From Maea johnstoni (taxonomy: Eukaryota; Annelida; Polychaeta; Spionida; Magelonidae): a stretch of 64,000 bases of DNA. Position numbers and translations under genes: made by a program. How positions within the stretch are numbered: position 1 is the stretch's first letter; each line of letters starts with the position of its first letter. The notes below the pieces were generated by a model, which ran no database searches, was not told the DNA's origin, and saw only the letters and a program-made list of their open reading frames with translations. This document shows positions 46,774 through 58,048 of this stretch, piece after piece. The stretch covers positions 28,437,312 through 28,501,311 of the forward strand of contig OZ012697.1 in NCBI GenBank assembly GCA_963942565.1, written 5' to 3'.

Positions 46774-47310
46774 TATTCGAATTGTCATTTACTTTTGATT
46801 CTGAGAGATTTTCTGTAAGAAAACTGCATCATACTATTCATTTCAACTCATAGGAGGAGAATATGTAAAGGCAGCATTCTATGTTTGTGCATCTAAGAGA
46901 TATTAAAACTTTTTGATGTTTGACTGTCCGTCACGGGACAGCGGCAGAAGAAATCACACTAATATGAAAATGAATAATATGTCATGTCCCGTGATAGACA
47001 CAATTTTTTCCACAAATTCCAGTTTCAAAGCCAATAACTTAAGTTTGGGCCATCATAGGGAAAAATCAAAACCAGTTCCAAAAACTTTGAAAAGTTCTCT
47101 TTCAGATGTATGCAAAATAAACTTGAGTTTCTAAGAATGACAAAATGAGTAGTCAGGACCAAAATACTGTGGAATGCCACTTTACTGTGATGTGCAAGAT
47201 ACTTTTAATTGTTTTACTTTGCTTGCTGTTCAAATGTGCCAGATACTTTAAAAGTGGTTTACAATTTACTTTAATTGTTGTACATTGTGTGGTATTGTTT
47301 AGGGCAGTTT

Positions 47311-47988
47311 ACGGTGCATTTTCATAGGCCACACGCCCCTAAAACCGATCAATATTTGTTGGAGATTACCATGAGCTAAGGAGGGCCACTAATATGAATC
47401 GACTGAGACAAGAATAGACTAATGGAGAGGAACAATCTGGGGGAGACCTTTCAGGTTTTGCCTGTCCTGATGCCCTTTTGTTTGCTCTGTCTCCTCTTTC
47501 GACAGTAGTGGCACTTTTTTGTACCATTCAAACACCAGTGGCTTTCCTTGCATTTCTGTTTTACCCTCTTATCAATCACTAGTGCCTCTCTTTGTACTTA
47601 TGTCCAGGCCTCCCTTTATGTCTTGACAAAGCCTCCGGCTCACTTTGTATCCTTTTTCTCCTTCTGAGGAGCACTATTTGTTCTTTTTACACTTTTCAAA
47701 CACACACGGTACTTCTTGCACCTGCTGTCCTCGCCTGTTCTTGAAGACTAGTGACTCTCTTTACTTAATTGTTTCTTTCCCATGTTAAACACTAACACTA
47801 TTGGCTCGATTCGCATCTCTTATCTCTGCCTCCTGTCGGGGACTAGTGGATCAGTTTTCCTTGTTAAACACAAGTGACTTTCTTTGGGCTTATTTCTTTT
47901 CTGCAATGCATGTGGCAGATAGATCCCATGGAAACTGTAGAGAAGTATGTATACACCCAATGTGTTACGAGTATATATACATAATATT

Positions 47989-47990
<2 letters not shown>
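47311..47990. other. Intergenic sequence, nothing recognised
   Basis: Pyrimidine-leaning text with loosely repeated phrases (CACTAGTG..TCTCTTTG..CTT), possibly a very degenerate tandem repeat. No coding region is supported. Confidence 0.4.
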
Positions 47991-47994
<4 letters not shown>

Positions 47995-48067
<73 letters not shown>

Positions 48068-48076
48068 TGTGTGTGT

Positions 48077-48118
<42 letters not shown>
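47995..48118. repeat. (TA)n then (GT)n microsatellite at the left edge of copy B
   Basis: About 70 bp of TA passes into about 50 bp of GT. Homology to copy A begins within 20 bp of its end, so this tract marks or caused the duplication breakpoint. Confidence 0.9.
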
Positions 48119-48121
<3 letters not shown>

Positions 48122-48831
48122 TTCTGTAAAGTATAAAAACAATTCTAAGACCGCTTGCTAAAATGAAAACATTGTTCTTTAGAAAGAAATCTTACCATCG
48201 CTATTCAAAGATTATGGTCATATAACAAATAATAGAAAAATATAAGGTTCAAAATATTATGAATGTTGGTGGTCATCATCATGTTGTACAGAACTATGAG
48301 TAATAGTGGAAAAGCGAAAGCAATATATAACTTGTAATTTTTTTATGATGAATACCAGCCATTCATTGTATTTCTATACGCCCTGAGATCAGTTATAAAC
48401 ATGTTCCATCTTTGGTCAAACAGATCCATATTCTTATTCATCATTTCATGTAATCTTGTTATAATTAGAATTTTTAACAAGCACCTTTTTATAAGTCACC
48501 CAGAGTCATTTCTTGTCCTGTTTTCTCTTTCAAAGATATAACATCTCTAACACTGATGATAATTAATTGTTTCGCCTGATTATTGTCTTTGTCTCCAAAA
48601 ATCTTGTCAATATCTGATATCTTAGAATGGGAATCATAAATTGGTCTAACCCAATTTTCTGTTAGTGGTTGCATCTATTAGTTGACGTGACCACTGGATA
48701 CGGATCCACTGGTATTAAATCTTTAATCTGCTTAAAGAAGATCAACTCGGAGGGTGAGCTCTCTGTTAATTGAAGGTCCACTTATGTTCAATATGCTAGT
48801 CAGATATGATTACTAGAGGTCGTCATGGCAA

Positions 48832-49039
48832 TTAACTCTTTCAATGCTGAAGCTACATTCGTCTAAAGCAAAAGGATGCAAGTGTTTTTGTAAACCATCT
48901 AAACCCTGTCATGTTGGTATTCGGTGGAAAGCTCTTGCGGAGTACTCTCATATGAGAACCCGTTTGAATTCAGTCATTTTCCAGGATCTCTGCACCATTT
49001 TGTATTGGCTAGATTAGCCACCAGCCGCATAAGGGTTAA
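48832..49039. mobile_element. piggyBac-like MITE, copy 5
   Basis: TTAA at both ends (48832-48835 and 49036-49039). Paralogue of the copy at 31904, with few differences. Confidence 0.75.
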
Positions 49040-49400
49040 TTTTGTTTTTGATGACACATGCTTGTGACGTCTGTTATCTAACCAGCAATATGCGCACGGT
49101 TTGAACTGTACATTCACCGAGACCGCTCTCACCTGCCCTGCCATCTTTGAGGAGGCGGCTGCCTCTCAGTTGATGTTCTACACACCGCTTGTGCAAAAAA
49201 CGCTTCTTATTTGCAATGTTTGTTTCCGGTACTGCATACTATGACAAAGAAACCATCAATCGTGAAAGGTATTTATAGAAAGGTACGTCCTGTGTCCTGT
49301 TATAGTAGAGGAGGCAATATAAAGCGACAATGTTGATGTTGATGTAAACAGAGTCGTGGGGTCATACCCTTCACTGAGAGTTAACGTTTCTTTCTTTGCG

Positions 49401-52400
49401 GATTCTTGTAGGGTAGGTTTTGGTCTTCATTTTATTTGTGTATGACCGCTGGTCATCCTTGAGCAATAACCGTATTAACCCTTCTTGTGCTGAGAGTGTC
49501 ACCTTAAAAGATGGCAAAAAGGGTGGGGTGGGGAAACACGATTTCTTGTTTCTGAAGATAATGGATCATGTGACCACTTAAACAGTAACGATCCAGGTGC
49601 TCTTTTTGACGTGAGGTTAATATGGCAATTTAAGGCCAGAATGAGGTCACTGGAGGTCAAAACGCTGCAATAATTTCACTTCTTAGAAAACACTGCCATA
49701 TTTTTTTGGCCCCCTTCCAAGGCTATGGACAGGCATGAATCTTACATTATACACTTCAATTTATACATGTAAACTTCCTGATAATATTCTATACCACCCA
49801 TGTTCAATTATGTTGAAAGCCGACTAAACTACATCAGACCACAGACAATTCAAGTCATGGAAAATTATGCTAAAATAGGTTTTTACTCCGCCAAATGTCA
49901 CAACGCTTCTTAGATTTGTTGGATTTGAAGATAATTAGTCATATGACCATTCAAGTTGTTATGTAGGAGCTCTTTCTGATGGTATGTCAATGCGATTTGG
50001 TCTATTACAAGGTCTCTAGAGTCCAAAAGGTCACCTAGTTTTGACTTCTTTGAAATCTTTCAAATTTGCTTTTAGTATCAATACCAAGGACATGAACAGA
50101 TACTTCTGATACATTTTACCTCTCAATTTGTACCAATAAACAACATGCTAATAGTGTTTACCATCCATATCCACATATCCTGAATACTGATCGAACAATA
50201 ACAAACAAAGGACAAGTGATGTGAAACATATAATAAAACATATTTTTCTCCTCTTAAAAATTTAATGCTTCCTAGTTTTCTTGTTAGTGCAGATAATGGA
50301 TCAGGAAGCCAATTGAAATGTTGGTATTTAGGAGCTCTTTTTAAGGGTAGGCGAACTTTCAGGTCCATTATCCAGTCACTAGAGGTCAAAAGATCACACC
50401 ATTTTGTACTTCTTTGAAGTCTTGTAATATTGCTTTTAGCCCCCCCTGCTATGGCTATGGACAGGCACTAATGGTATGTTTTATCCCTTAATTTGTTCAA
50501 ATAGACGGGCTCTATTCCATCCATGCTCACAGAATGTTGAATGCTGAACAAACGTATTACAAAGAAAAGACAGATGGTGTGGTAAAATGTGTTACAATGG
50601 CGTGCTATTGTTTCTTAAAGGATACCACTTGCTAGATTTGCTGTCCTTGAAGATACTGAATTATTTGTCCACTCAAAGTGTTGGTATTTAGAGCTCTTTC
50701 TAAGGATAGGCTAAGTATGCAAGGCTAGTCAGTAGTGAAGTCATTAGAGGTCAAAAGTTCACTACCAATTTCTTATTTTTTGCCAGGCACTTATGGTATA
50801 GTTCAACCCTCAATTTGCACAAATATACCTGCTTTGATTTACAGCACCCATGTTCCACAAAATAGAATGTTTTCATTACCTAAAAATAGATCACATAGGC
50901 TGATCAGATTTGTCAACCATTGCACCACCAGACATTGCATTGGGAAAGTGAAGCGACTGAAACATAAGTGGGGACATAGTGGTTTCCTTCACGAGTGGAT
51001 GGACAGAGGAGGTACATTGCACAAGTGAGTGATTTGAGTCTTGGGACGAGGCTTGCCTCGTCCCAAGACACAAAATCACTTACGAGTGCAAGATACCTCC
51101 TTTGTCCATCCACGAGTGATGGAACCTGTTTCTCCCACGATAAAAAGGAGACATTTACATGTTTTACCATGAAGTTAGCTAGCTAAACTAGGTCATTCAA
51201 AGGCCACCTGTGCACTAGCTCAACAATGGTAATACGCGTTTGTTGTGACGTGCACCATTTGTTTTCCCTAGAAACTGGCACCACATCACGTAAGTGACGC
51301 TTGTTCAAATCTACGCGTTGGGCTATGTGTTTGGCTTTTGTGTGTAGCTCAAAGCATAAAAGGAGTACTCTCACTGTGCATGTAATCTATTTCATTCATT
51401 GTTACTGTTTATAGTGTTGCAATTTCCTAAAACCTTAACACAAAGACAATCAACCTTTCTTTGACTTAAAGGCTACAAGCAATACAGGAAAAAGTACAGA
51501 CATTGAATAACTATTTGAGTATGTTTATGAAGTTTTCCTGGTGTTTTAAAAATAGGAAAGAATCTGAGACTAAGAGACAACACAAATGAACTTTGTTTTG
51601 TTTATAAATCGAGGTGGAATATTATCTATTGCAGAACCACTTATTTCGTGCTCAGTGTAACAGCCAATGTTATTCTGTCATCACGAAAAATATTTTCAAT
51701 CCTAATTGAAGACAATTTTAAAGATATATGTAAATATATTACCCCAGGCCAGTGGCTAATTTAACTCACCCCTACTGTACACCAGACTTAACTAAAGTTG
51801 AAACAGGCCTTTGGCAGGAAAAAAAGATAAATGGGCAACTTTGAAAGATAATTAATTGATATACCCGTGCAGTGTAGCAAAAACTAGACCAGACCAATAA
51901 CCGTAGAATTCAATTATTCTGAAAACTGGACAAGCCTGTTTGATCTCTATTTGTATCATAACTTTATACATATCATCTCTTAAATGCCATAGGTGGCTTT
52001 TCCACGGTTACTGGTAAAACAATGTTTCATTGAATCATTTTGGCTCACTGATTCCCAACTTATGTCGAACTAGAAGATGTATTTTGATAACCGAAATGAG
52101 AAGATATAAGTATCATAGCCTTGAATGCAAATGAAATTCATTCTTAATGATATCAAGCTTCGTTAGTGGAGTCATATTCACATTAGGGTGTAGCAACTCA
52201 AATATATTTGAACCTGGGAAGTTTAGAACAATATTAGACTCCCTGAAAAGATTGAGGGAAAGTCTCATTTGAGACCGTACCTGGCAAAGGCACAGGTGTT
52301 AAAAATCGATATCAAAGATTGTGCAGAAAGAAAAATGCTGGCCTCCATACCTAGCTATTTAATTAATTTTCATGATTCAGCTGCTATATACCTAGAAGGC

Positions 52401-53588
52401 TTTTGTTTTCCCTAACCTTACATTACTACATATATTGGCATTGACCCTTTCAGCACATAAGGGTAATACAGAAATCACGAAAAGATCAAATGTGAAGAGA
52501 ATTTGATAAAAAAAAAACGCGGAATACCAGGACTGGTTCTGAGATGGCAGTCAGCACATTGATACAACTGATTGCCACTTGATGCATATGTACATTTGCA
52601 TGGTTTCTGTTCATTGGACAAACTGTGTATCAATCTATAACTAAGCCTTCTGACCTTCCCATGGCAAAGTCTGGTAGTGTAATAGGTTCGGTAATGCTAT
52701 ATTCCCACTGTCAAGAACCAAGACAAGAACTTAAGAAGAATTTAGAAGTTTAATTTTTGAGAGCAAAATTCTTGTTAAGTCTGGTCGTGTAATAGTTTCT
52801 CTAAGGTAGACTTGATTACTGAAAGTATTATCATTTTTGGATGTAAAATGCATGTTTTTGCATGTTTTTACAGCACTTGTCTTTAGTTTATAAAAAAATG
52901 ATTAATTTTCAACATAGCTGAACATGGGTGGTATAACATATCAGCATGGTGATTATTTTTAAATATTGAGGGGATTTCAAGAAGTTCAGATTTGATGACC
53001 TTTTGACCTCTAGTGAAACATCTTTATTTGTCATATGATCCATTATAGTACAAATCAACGCACCTAGGAAGCGTTATGATTTTTGGAGTGGTAAAACCCT
53101 ATTTTAAACATACATTTTACGTCACCTGTCTTTCGCTTGTTATAGTTTAGTCAGCTGTCATCATATTTGAACATATATGGTATAAATATTAACAGCATCT
53201 TCATTTGTATAAATTGAAATGCAAAATGTATCCTTTGTGCCTGCCATGACCGGGACAGGGGGCGGAAAAAATTCTTGCAAGATTTTAAAGAAATGAATTT
53301 AAAAAATTGACCTTTTAACCTTAAGTGACCTCATTCTGGCCTTACTTTGTATGATTGACCTATCCCTAGATGTAATATTTGCATCACAACAATGTGAGGG
53401 GTCACATGATCCATTATCTTCAGTATCAAGAAATTTAGCAGGTTTTTTGTTTTTCCCCATCCCAAATCTTTGGCCATTTTTTGAGGTTACACTCTCAACA
53501 CAAGAGGGTTGTTACGGACAATTACTCAAAGGTGACCGGCGGTCATCCAGCTGTAAAGTGAAGAGCAATACCTAGCCTACAAGTGTCA
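49401..53588. repeat. Fold-back array of about 363-bp subrepeats, copy B
   Basis: Forward unit markers are at 49646, 50022, 50375 and 50740. Reverse markers are at about 52999 and 53309. The ends are inverted as in copy A (GAGAGTGTCACCTTAAAAGA near 49492 and its complement-like GGTTACACTCTCAACAC near 53485). One reverse unit is shortened relative to A. Confidence 0.78.
50977..51315. mobile_element. Palindromic insert specific to copy B
   Basis: A long near-perfect palindrome is centred near 51055: TTGGGACGAGGCTTGCCTCG and its complement sit at the centre, and GAGTGGATGGACAGAGGAGG pairs with CCTCCTTTGTCCATCCACGA at the outside. Copy A has unrelated sequence between the flanking matches, so insertion and replacement cannot be told apart. 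Confidence 0.6.
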
Positions 53589-54133
53589 GCAAAGTCTGGG
53601 TATGGCTCCCGGACTAATGGGACTTGTTTATTGAGAACCAGTAATGTCTTTCAGGTGCTTAAACTGCTACCACACTTTTAGTTCAGGCTTGGTAATTCTG
53701 TATTTCCATCTTTAAGACATATTTACTATAAACTGAAGCTGCCATGATTCACAGTGAAGTTATAATATCTTATGAAGGACATTATTCATCAAAGGTTTCT
53801 TTTCCATTATTTTACACAGTTTAAGGTCGTTATCTCACAAAGATATTTATGCAATTTGTGGTCAATGTGTGTAGTAATGTTGTTCCCTTTTTCTATCTTT
53901 CGTTCATTCATGTATGCATTCATCTATTCTCCAAATTAGAAATTAAATGGCCCAAAACGAAGCCAAAAATATAGTATCATGATTGATGTTATAAATTTGT
54001 CTTTTATAATTTGCAGGTGCCAATTGACCAGCTAAGAAATCAGTAAGCTACTAATCCTTGCCTCGTATATTATAGCTTTTAAGACATATTTAGCTATTCA
54101 GCGCAGTAAAGTACACTTCAACAGGTAAAATGG

Positions 54134-54144
54134 TATAAAAAGGG
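54134..54144 (+). promoter_or_regulatory. TATA-like box upstream of GPCR copy B
   Basis: GGTATAAAAAGGG lies about 175 bp before the ATG. The paralogous place in copy A reads GGTATAACAAGGG, weakening the match. Candidate only. Confidence 0.25.
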
Positions 54145-54312
54145 ATGAATTTTACTGCAAAGCTAAAATACGACTAAACCACAGCCCGGGAGAGGTATAT
54201 GTGGGCTCTCTTCTGTGATAGGGAGGACATACGTACCTTAAAACGCTAGTAGCTGAATTTAATATAAAAACTCATTGATCCAGGAAACGGTCAAGAGAGA
54301 CAAGAAAACACA

Positions 54313-55491
54313 ATGCAAATAAATGGAACAAGTCAAGAATGTTCTAAAGGACAGGCACATCGAACTATGCATCCTTCCGGGCTTGGACTGGACCTAGCAT
54401 TGAGCATTATCGGTATTTGTTTAATCATTGAAAGCCTTTCGATTCTCATCAGGATAATACCACACAAAAGCCTGCATACTGGTACAAACCTAATAATAGT
54501 AAGTCATGCACTTGCAGCATTGTGTGCTTCAACCTCTAGTTTAGTAAGGTTAGTAATGGACTTAGGCAAAGTAAGTAGCACTACACTTGCGTGCAAATTA
54601 TCGAATGGATTAACATTTTATGGTGCGTTACTTCAGTTAGCAAATACATTCCTTCTGTCTTTGGAACGACTCATTGCTATGAAATATCCTTTGGATCACC
54701 AACGACACCTTGGCAAAAGAAAGGTTCTGATCATCATTTCCCTGCAGTGGGTACCAATTACATTAATAACACTAATAGGATCTGTTGTATTTTTTCATTC
54801 GGTTGATAATGTCACTGTGAACAATTGTCCCATCCAGGTTGTCCGCAATACATGGTTTAGTACTTTTATTTTTATCATTCTCACCTGTCTTGTTTTCTCC
54901 TTTCTCTATACAACTTTCTACACTATGGTTCTTTTAAAAAGAAACCTCCGCATTCTAACGCAATGTGTTCCTCAAGGAATTGACTCCTCCAGTAGAGATC
55001 ACAATGGAACCGATTGTATTGAGCCTAAATCACAACATGAACATGCCAGAGAATCAAACTTACGTAATAACGTTCGTCTGACAGCAGTCTGCATTATACC
55101 TGCTATCGCCTATGTTCTCTCTTACTTGCCTGTATTGGTATTAAGGGTGATGTGCGCCATGGGGTTTTCCATATGCTGGTCACCACAAGGGGCTTGGTTT
55201 TTATTTCCAGTGCTCATACTCAACACAATTAATGTCACTGTACACTGTTACCGCTTAAAGATATTCCGGTCACTAATGTCCACATTTAAAAGTCAAACCC
55301 TATGTGCACACAGAGTGCATACCCAGTCCGAACCTGATAGCCGCATAGCTACTGCAGGTGAAAGTGCATTTCATCTACAAAATGACCAAACGCTGAGAGA
55401 GGATATATTCATAGTCATGAGGGAATTTAGCAATTCAAATAATCATGTCAGATGTTCGCCACCCTTGCCCTCAACAAGCACACCCATTTAA
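54313..55491 (+). CDS. Rhodopsin-like (class A) GPCR, divergent, copy B
   Basis: An intronless 392-aa seven-transmembrane receptor of the same length and layout as the gene at 36797, ligand unknown. It has the sequon NGT at residues 4-6, the Cys94-Cys172 pair, ERL at the end of TM3 (ERLIAMKYPLDHQR), Trp146 in TM4, and the TM7 motif LNTINVTVHCYRLKIF. TM2 again has SHALAALC without the usual Asp. Differences from copy A are spread over the N-terminus, TM3-TM5, the third intracellular loop and TM6-TM7, and many are conservative. No stop or frameshift is seen, so both copies look functional. The C-tail is fully conserved over its last 40 residues. A TATA-like TATAAAAAGGG lies about 175 bp upstream. 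Confidence 0.88.
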   Translation: MQINGTSQECSKGQAHRTMHPSGLGLDLALSIIGICLIIESLSILIRIIPHKSLHTGTNLIIVSHALAALCASTSSLVRLVMDLGKVSSTTLACKLSNGLTFYGALLQLANTFLLSLERLIAMKYPLDHQRHLGKRKVLIIISLQWVPITLITLIGSVVFFHSVDNVTVNNCPIQVVRNTWFSTFIFIILTCLVFSFLYTTFYTMVLLKRNLRILTQCVPQGIDSSSRDHNGTDCIEPKSQHEHARESNLRNNVRLTAVCIIPAIAYVLSYLPVLVLRVMCAMGFSICWSPQGAWFLFPVLILNTINVTVHCYRLKIFRSLMSTFKSQTLCAHRVHTQSEPDSRIATAGESAFHLQNDQTLREDIFIVMREFSNSNNHVRCSPPLPSTSTPI

Positions 55492-56207
55492 GACAGGGTT
55501 AGCATGCAGTGAACGAAGGAAATGAGATGTGGTATACAAAGATTTGGTTTGTGTGGTAGAAAATCGTGCCGGATACTCAAAAATGGTTTATGCTATATTC
55601 CTTCTGTCAAGAACCAAGACACAAACGTACGAAGAATTTGGAGTTTTTGCGTGGGCCCAACGTTTGTGTCAATTTTTGGCAAAAATAGACATTGAAGCAT
55701 ACGCGAATGAACACTATCAACGAATATAAGAAGATATTGAGACGACTCTTTTAAGAGCTGTGAAGAATGTATTAGGAATAATCAGGTATGACAACTTACA
55801 AAGCACGACTCTAAAGATTGTACTAAGACCACAAGAATACTGTTGTAAGAATATATAAAGAATTTACAAAAGTATAATACAGTTGTTGTATGACTATACT
55901 AGGAATAAAATATAACATACAAAATTCAATGAACTTCAACTGTTTTATTCAATTCATTTGATATAAAGTCACATGGTACATTGACCTTCTTTCTACTTTC
56001 GCCATTTGCAAAATACTCCTCTGCTATTGCACATTCAACCTATATAATGGTGATGTGGAATATCTCCTGGCTCTGAAGAGCAACATTAACTCCTACTTGC
56101 TGCACTTCTAATCCTAAAAGAACCTGAACCATTAGGATATACCCAGAGGTCAACTTTGTATTGCCAGAAGGTCACGGGTGAAGCCATGGCTTTTGAGGCA
56201 TCCCTAA

Positions 56208-56617
56208 TTGGAACAATACGAAGATCTGATATATGAATTACATAGAGAAGATAGTAAAAGCCACCGGAACTTCTTTTGTATGTCACCTGAGCTATTAATT
56301 GAACTATTTGGGAGGGTTGGTCCTCTTGTCACTGAGAATGATAGCTATGGTAAAGCCCTGGATGCTGGACTTAAAATAGCCTGTACACTAAGATATATGG
56401 CCACTGGAAATGACGATTCATTTCTTCAATGTGGTTTATGAGTAGCAAAGTATACAATAAATAAATTTGTTCCTGAAATGGCCGAGGGCCATCATTACAG
56501 TGTACCTGAATAAATTTATGAGACTTCCTGATAGTCAGCAAGAGTGGGGAGATGTAGCAAATGAATATTCAAAAAAATGGAACTTCCATAACACACTGGG
56601 AGTCATTGACGGAAATG
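56208..56617 (+). pseudogene. PIF/Harbinger transposase remnant, copy B
   Basis: An open piece reads MEQYEDLIYELHREDSKSHR, then RNFFCMSPELLIELFGRVGP, then ALDAGLKIACTLRYMATG. This is the conserved N-terminal region of Harbinger transposases (usual text MSPELFEELL..VGP and ALxxGLKLAITLRYLATG). After a TGA the homology continues as VAKYTINKFVPEMAEG and further broken pieces. The C-terminal catalytic half is absent and the remnant runs into a TA tract. Confidence 0.85.
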
Positions 56618-56618
56618 T

Positions 56619-57106
<488 letters not shown>

Positions 57107-57111
<5 letters not shown>

Positions 57112-57674
57112 GGAAACGTGGCTTATGGCTGTGGTGAAAAGAAACTACGTGTTGTTCGTTAGCTCGCCTAACCGCCACTGACGATATGACGTCAGTCTTC
57201 ACGTGCGCGTCCTCCGTAGTGGGCCAATCAAAATGCGGTATTCTTCGTCGCTATTCACGACAAAAATAGAACGCCAAAACAAATTATGGCGCCCTCTATG
57301 GACCAGTATAATAACTATTGCTGGTCAACAATAGCGGTTTCGTCTATTCATAGACTCATCAGAGGCGTATCTACGGTTGTTGGGGTCCCTATATCTTTTG
57401 GGTGTGCAAAGCACCCAGGGGCCGAATGGATCTCATAATAATGGGATCCTCCCATACGGAGAGGTTAGAATATTTTAATTCCCGTGCACGTGGTAACAAC
57501 ATTTGATTTCTAGGGTTTTTACACCCCTGGCGATCTCGGACCAATCCACCAAAAGATATTAGAAAAAAACAGAACGAGGCACTGGTGGATAGCCCGAAAT
57601 CCTCCCCTTTCTAACAGGGAGTGTATGGAAATAGTATAAGGGGTAAACCAAATATAAATCGAACAAAATAAAAT
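57107..57674 (-). repeat. PLE terminal direct repeat (3' pLTR in element orientation)
   Basis: From ATCGGGAAACGTGGCTTATG to AACAAAATAAAAT it matches 63302-63869 almost base for base. It contains the hammerhead core at 57301-57362. Confidence 0.92.
57301..57362 (-). ncRNA. Hammerhead ribozyme core in the 3' pLTR
   Basis: On the minus strand CUGAUGA (57362-57356) is followed by a perfect 5-bp stem II with a four-base loop (GUCUA-UGAA-UAGAC, 57355-57342), then GAAA and CC, and downstream GGUC (57304-57301), which could pair with ACC and place the cleavage after C. A further 6-bp hairpin (CUAUUG/CAAUAG) lies between. Both catalytic boxes and stem II are ideal. Stem I pairing is not convincing by eye. 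Hammerheads in pLTRs are known for PLEs. Confidence 0.72.
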
Positions 57675-58048
57675 GCTGATTCATAAATATTTATTGTTGT
57701 TTTTATTACTGCATGTTGTCGAAGTAGTGTAGGACTAAAATTTATATTGGGACCATTTGTATAATCCCAAACTCTGTTCAGATTAAACTATGTCTGATTA
57801 AGATGCAGTAAAGTCAATTTGTGGGGGGGTCCGGTGGAAATAAATTTAATTATAGTTCTAATGAAGCGAAATACAGTGAAGATAGCTCACAATGAATGGG
57901 ATGTACCTCGTATTGTATATCAAATAAGATATTTCAATTCTTTGGAAATAAATGACTAAAGAGTGATCCCATGATATCATGAGAGTATTGTCGTGTTTAC
58001 AAGGACATGATGGTACTTCCTCCCAGAGAGTTCAGCGACTGACCCAAT
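57675..58048 (-). other. PLE 3' untranslated region
   Basis: Unique sequence between the ORF2 stop and the 3' pLTR, with no open frame. No repeat of it is found elsewhere in the window. Confidence 0.6.

Larger units (their letters stand above)
43949..47180. mobile_element. Non-autonomous DNA element with clustered 15-bp motifs
   Basis: Termini GGGGCATTCCACAGTA and, inverted, GTGGCATTCCACAGTA are flanked by TTTA on both sides (43945-43948 and 47181-47184), and the minisatellite continues across the insertion. GTCTATCACGGGACA or a close variant occurs about ten times. The left cluster is at 43973, 44142, 44339, 44354, 44695 and a decayed 44710. The right cluster is at 46737 (reverse), 46759, 46926 and 46985 (reverse). 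About 1.25 kb of the length is a later nested insert. No transposase is visible. Clustered motifs near both ends resemble transposase-binding subterminal repeats, but the superfamily is unclear. Confidence 0.7.
48133..56617 (+). repeat. Segmental duplication, copy B
   Basis: Colinear with 30555-40745. It lacks the three insertions found in copy A and has its own insert with a palindrome at about 50977-51315. Both outer edges abut TA-rich microsatellites. By eye the two copies are highly similar over 8 kb, and the GPCR genes are about 92% identical in protein. Confidence 0.9.
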
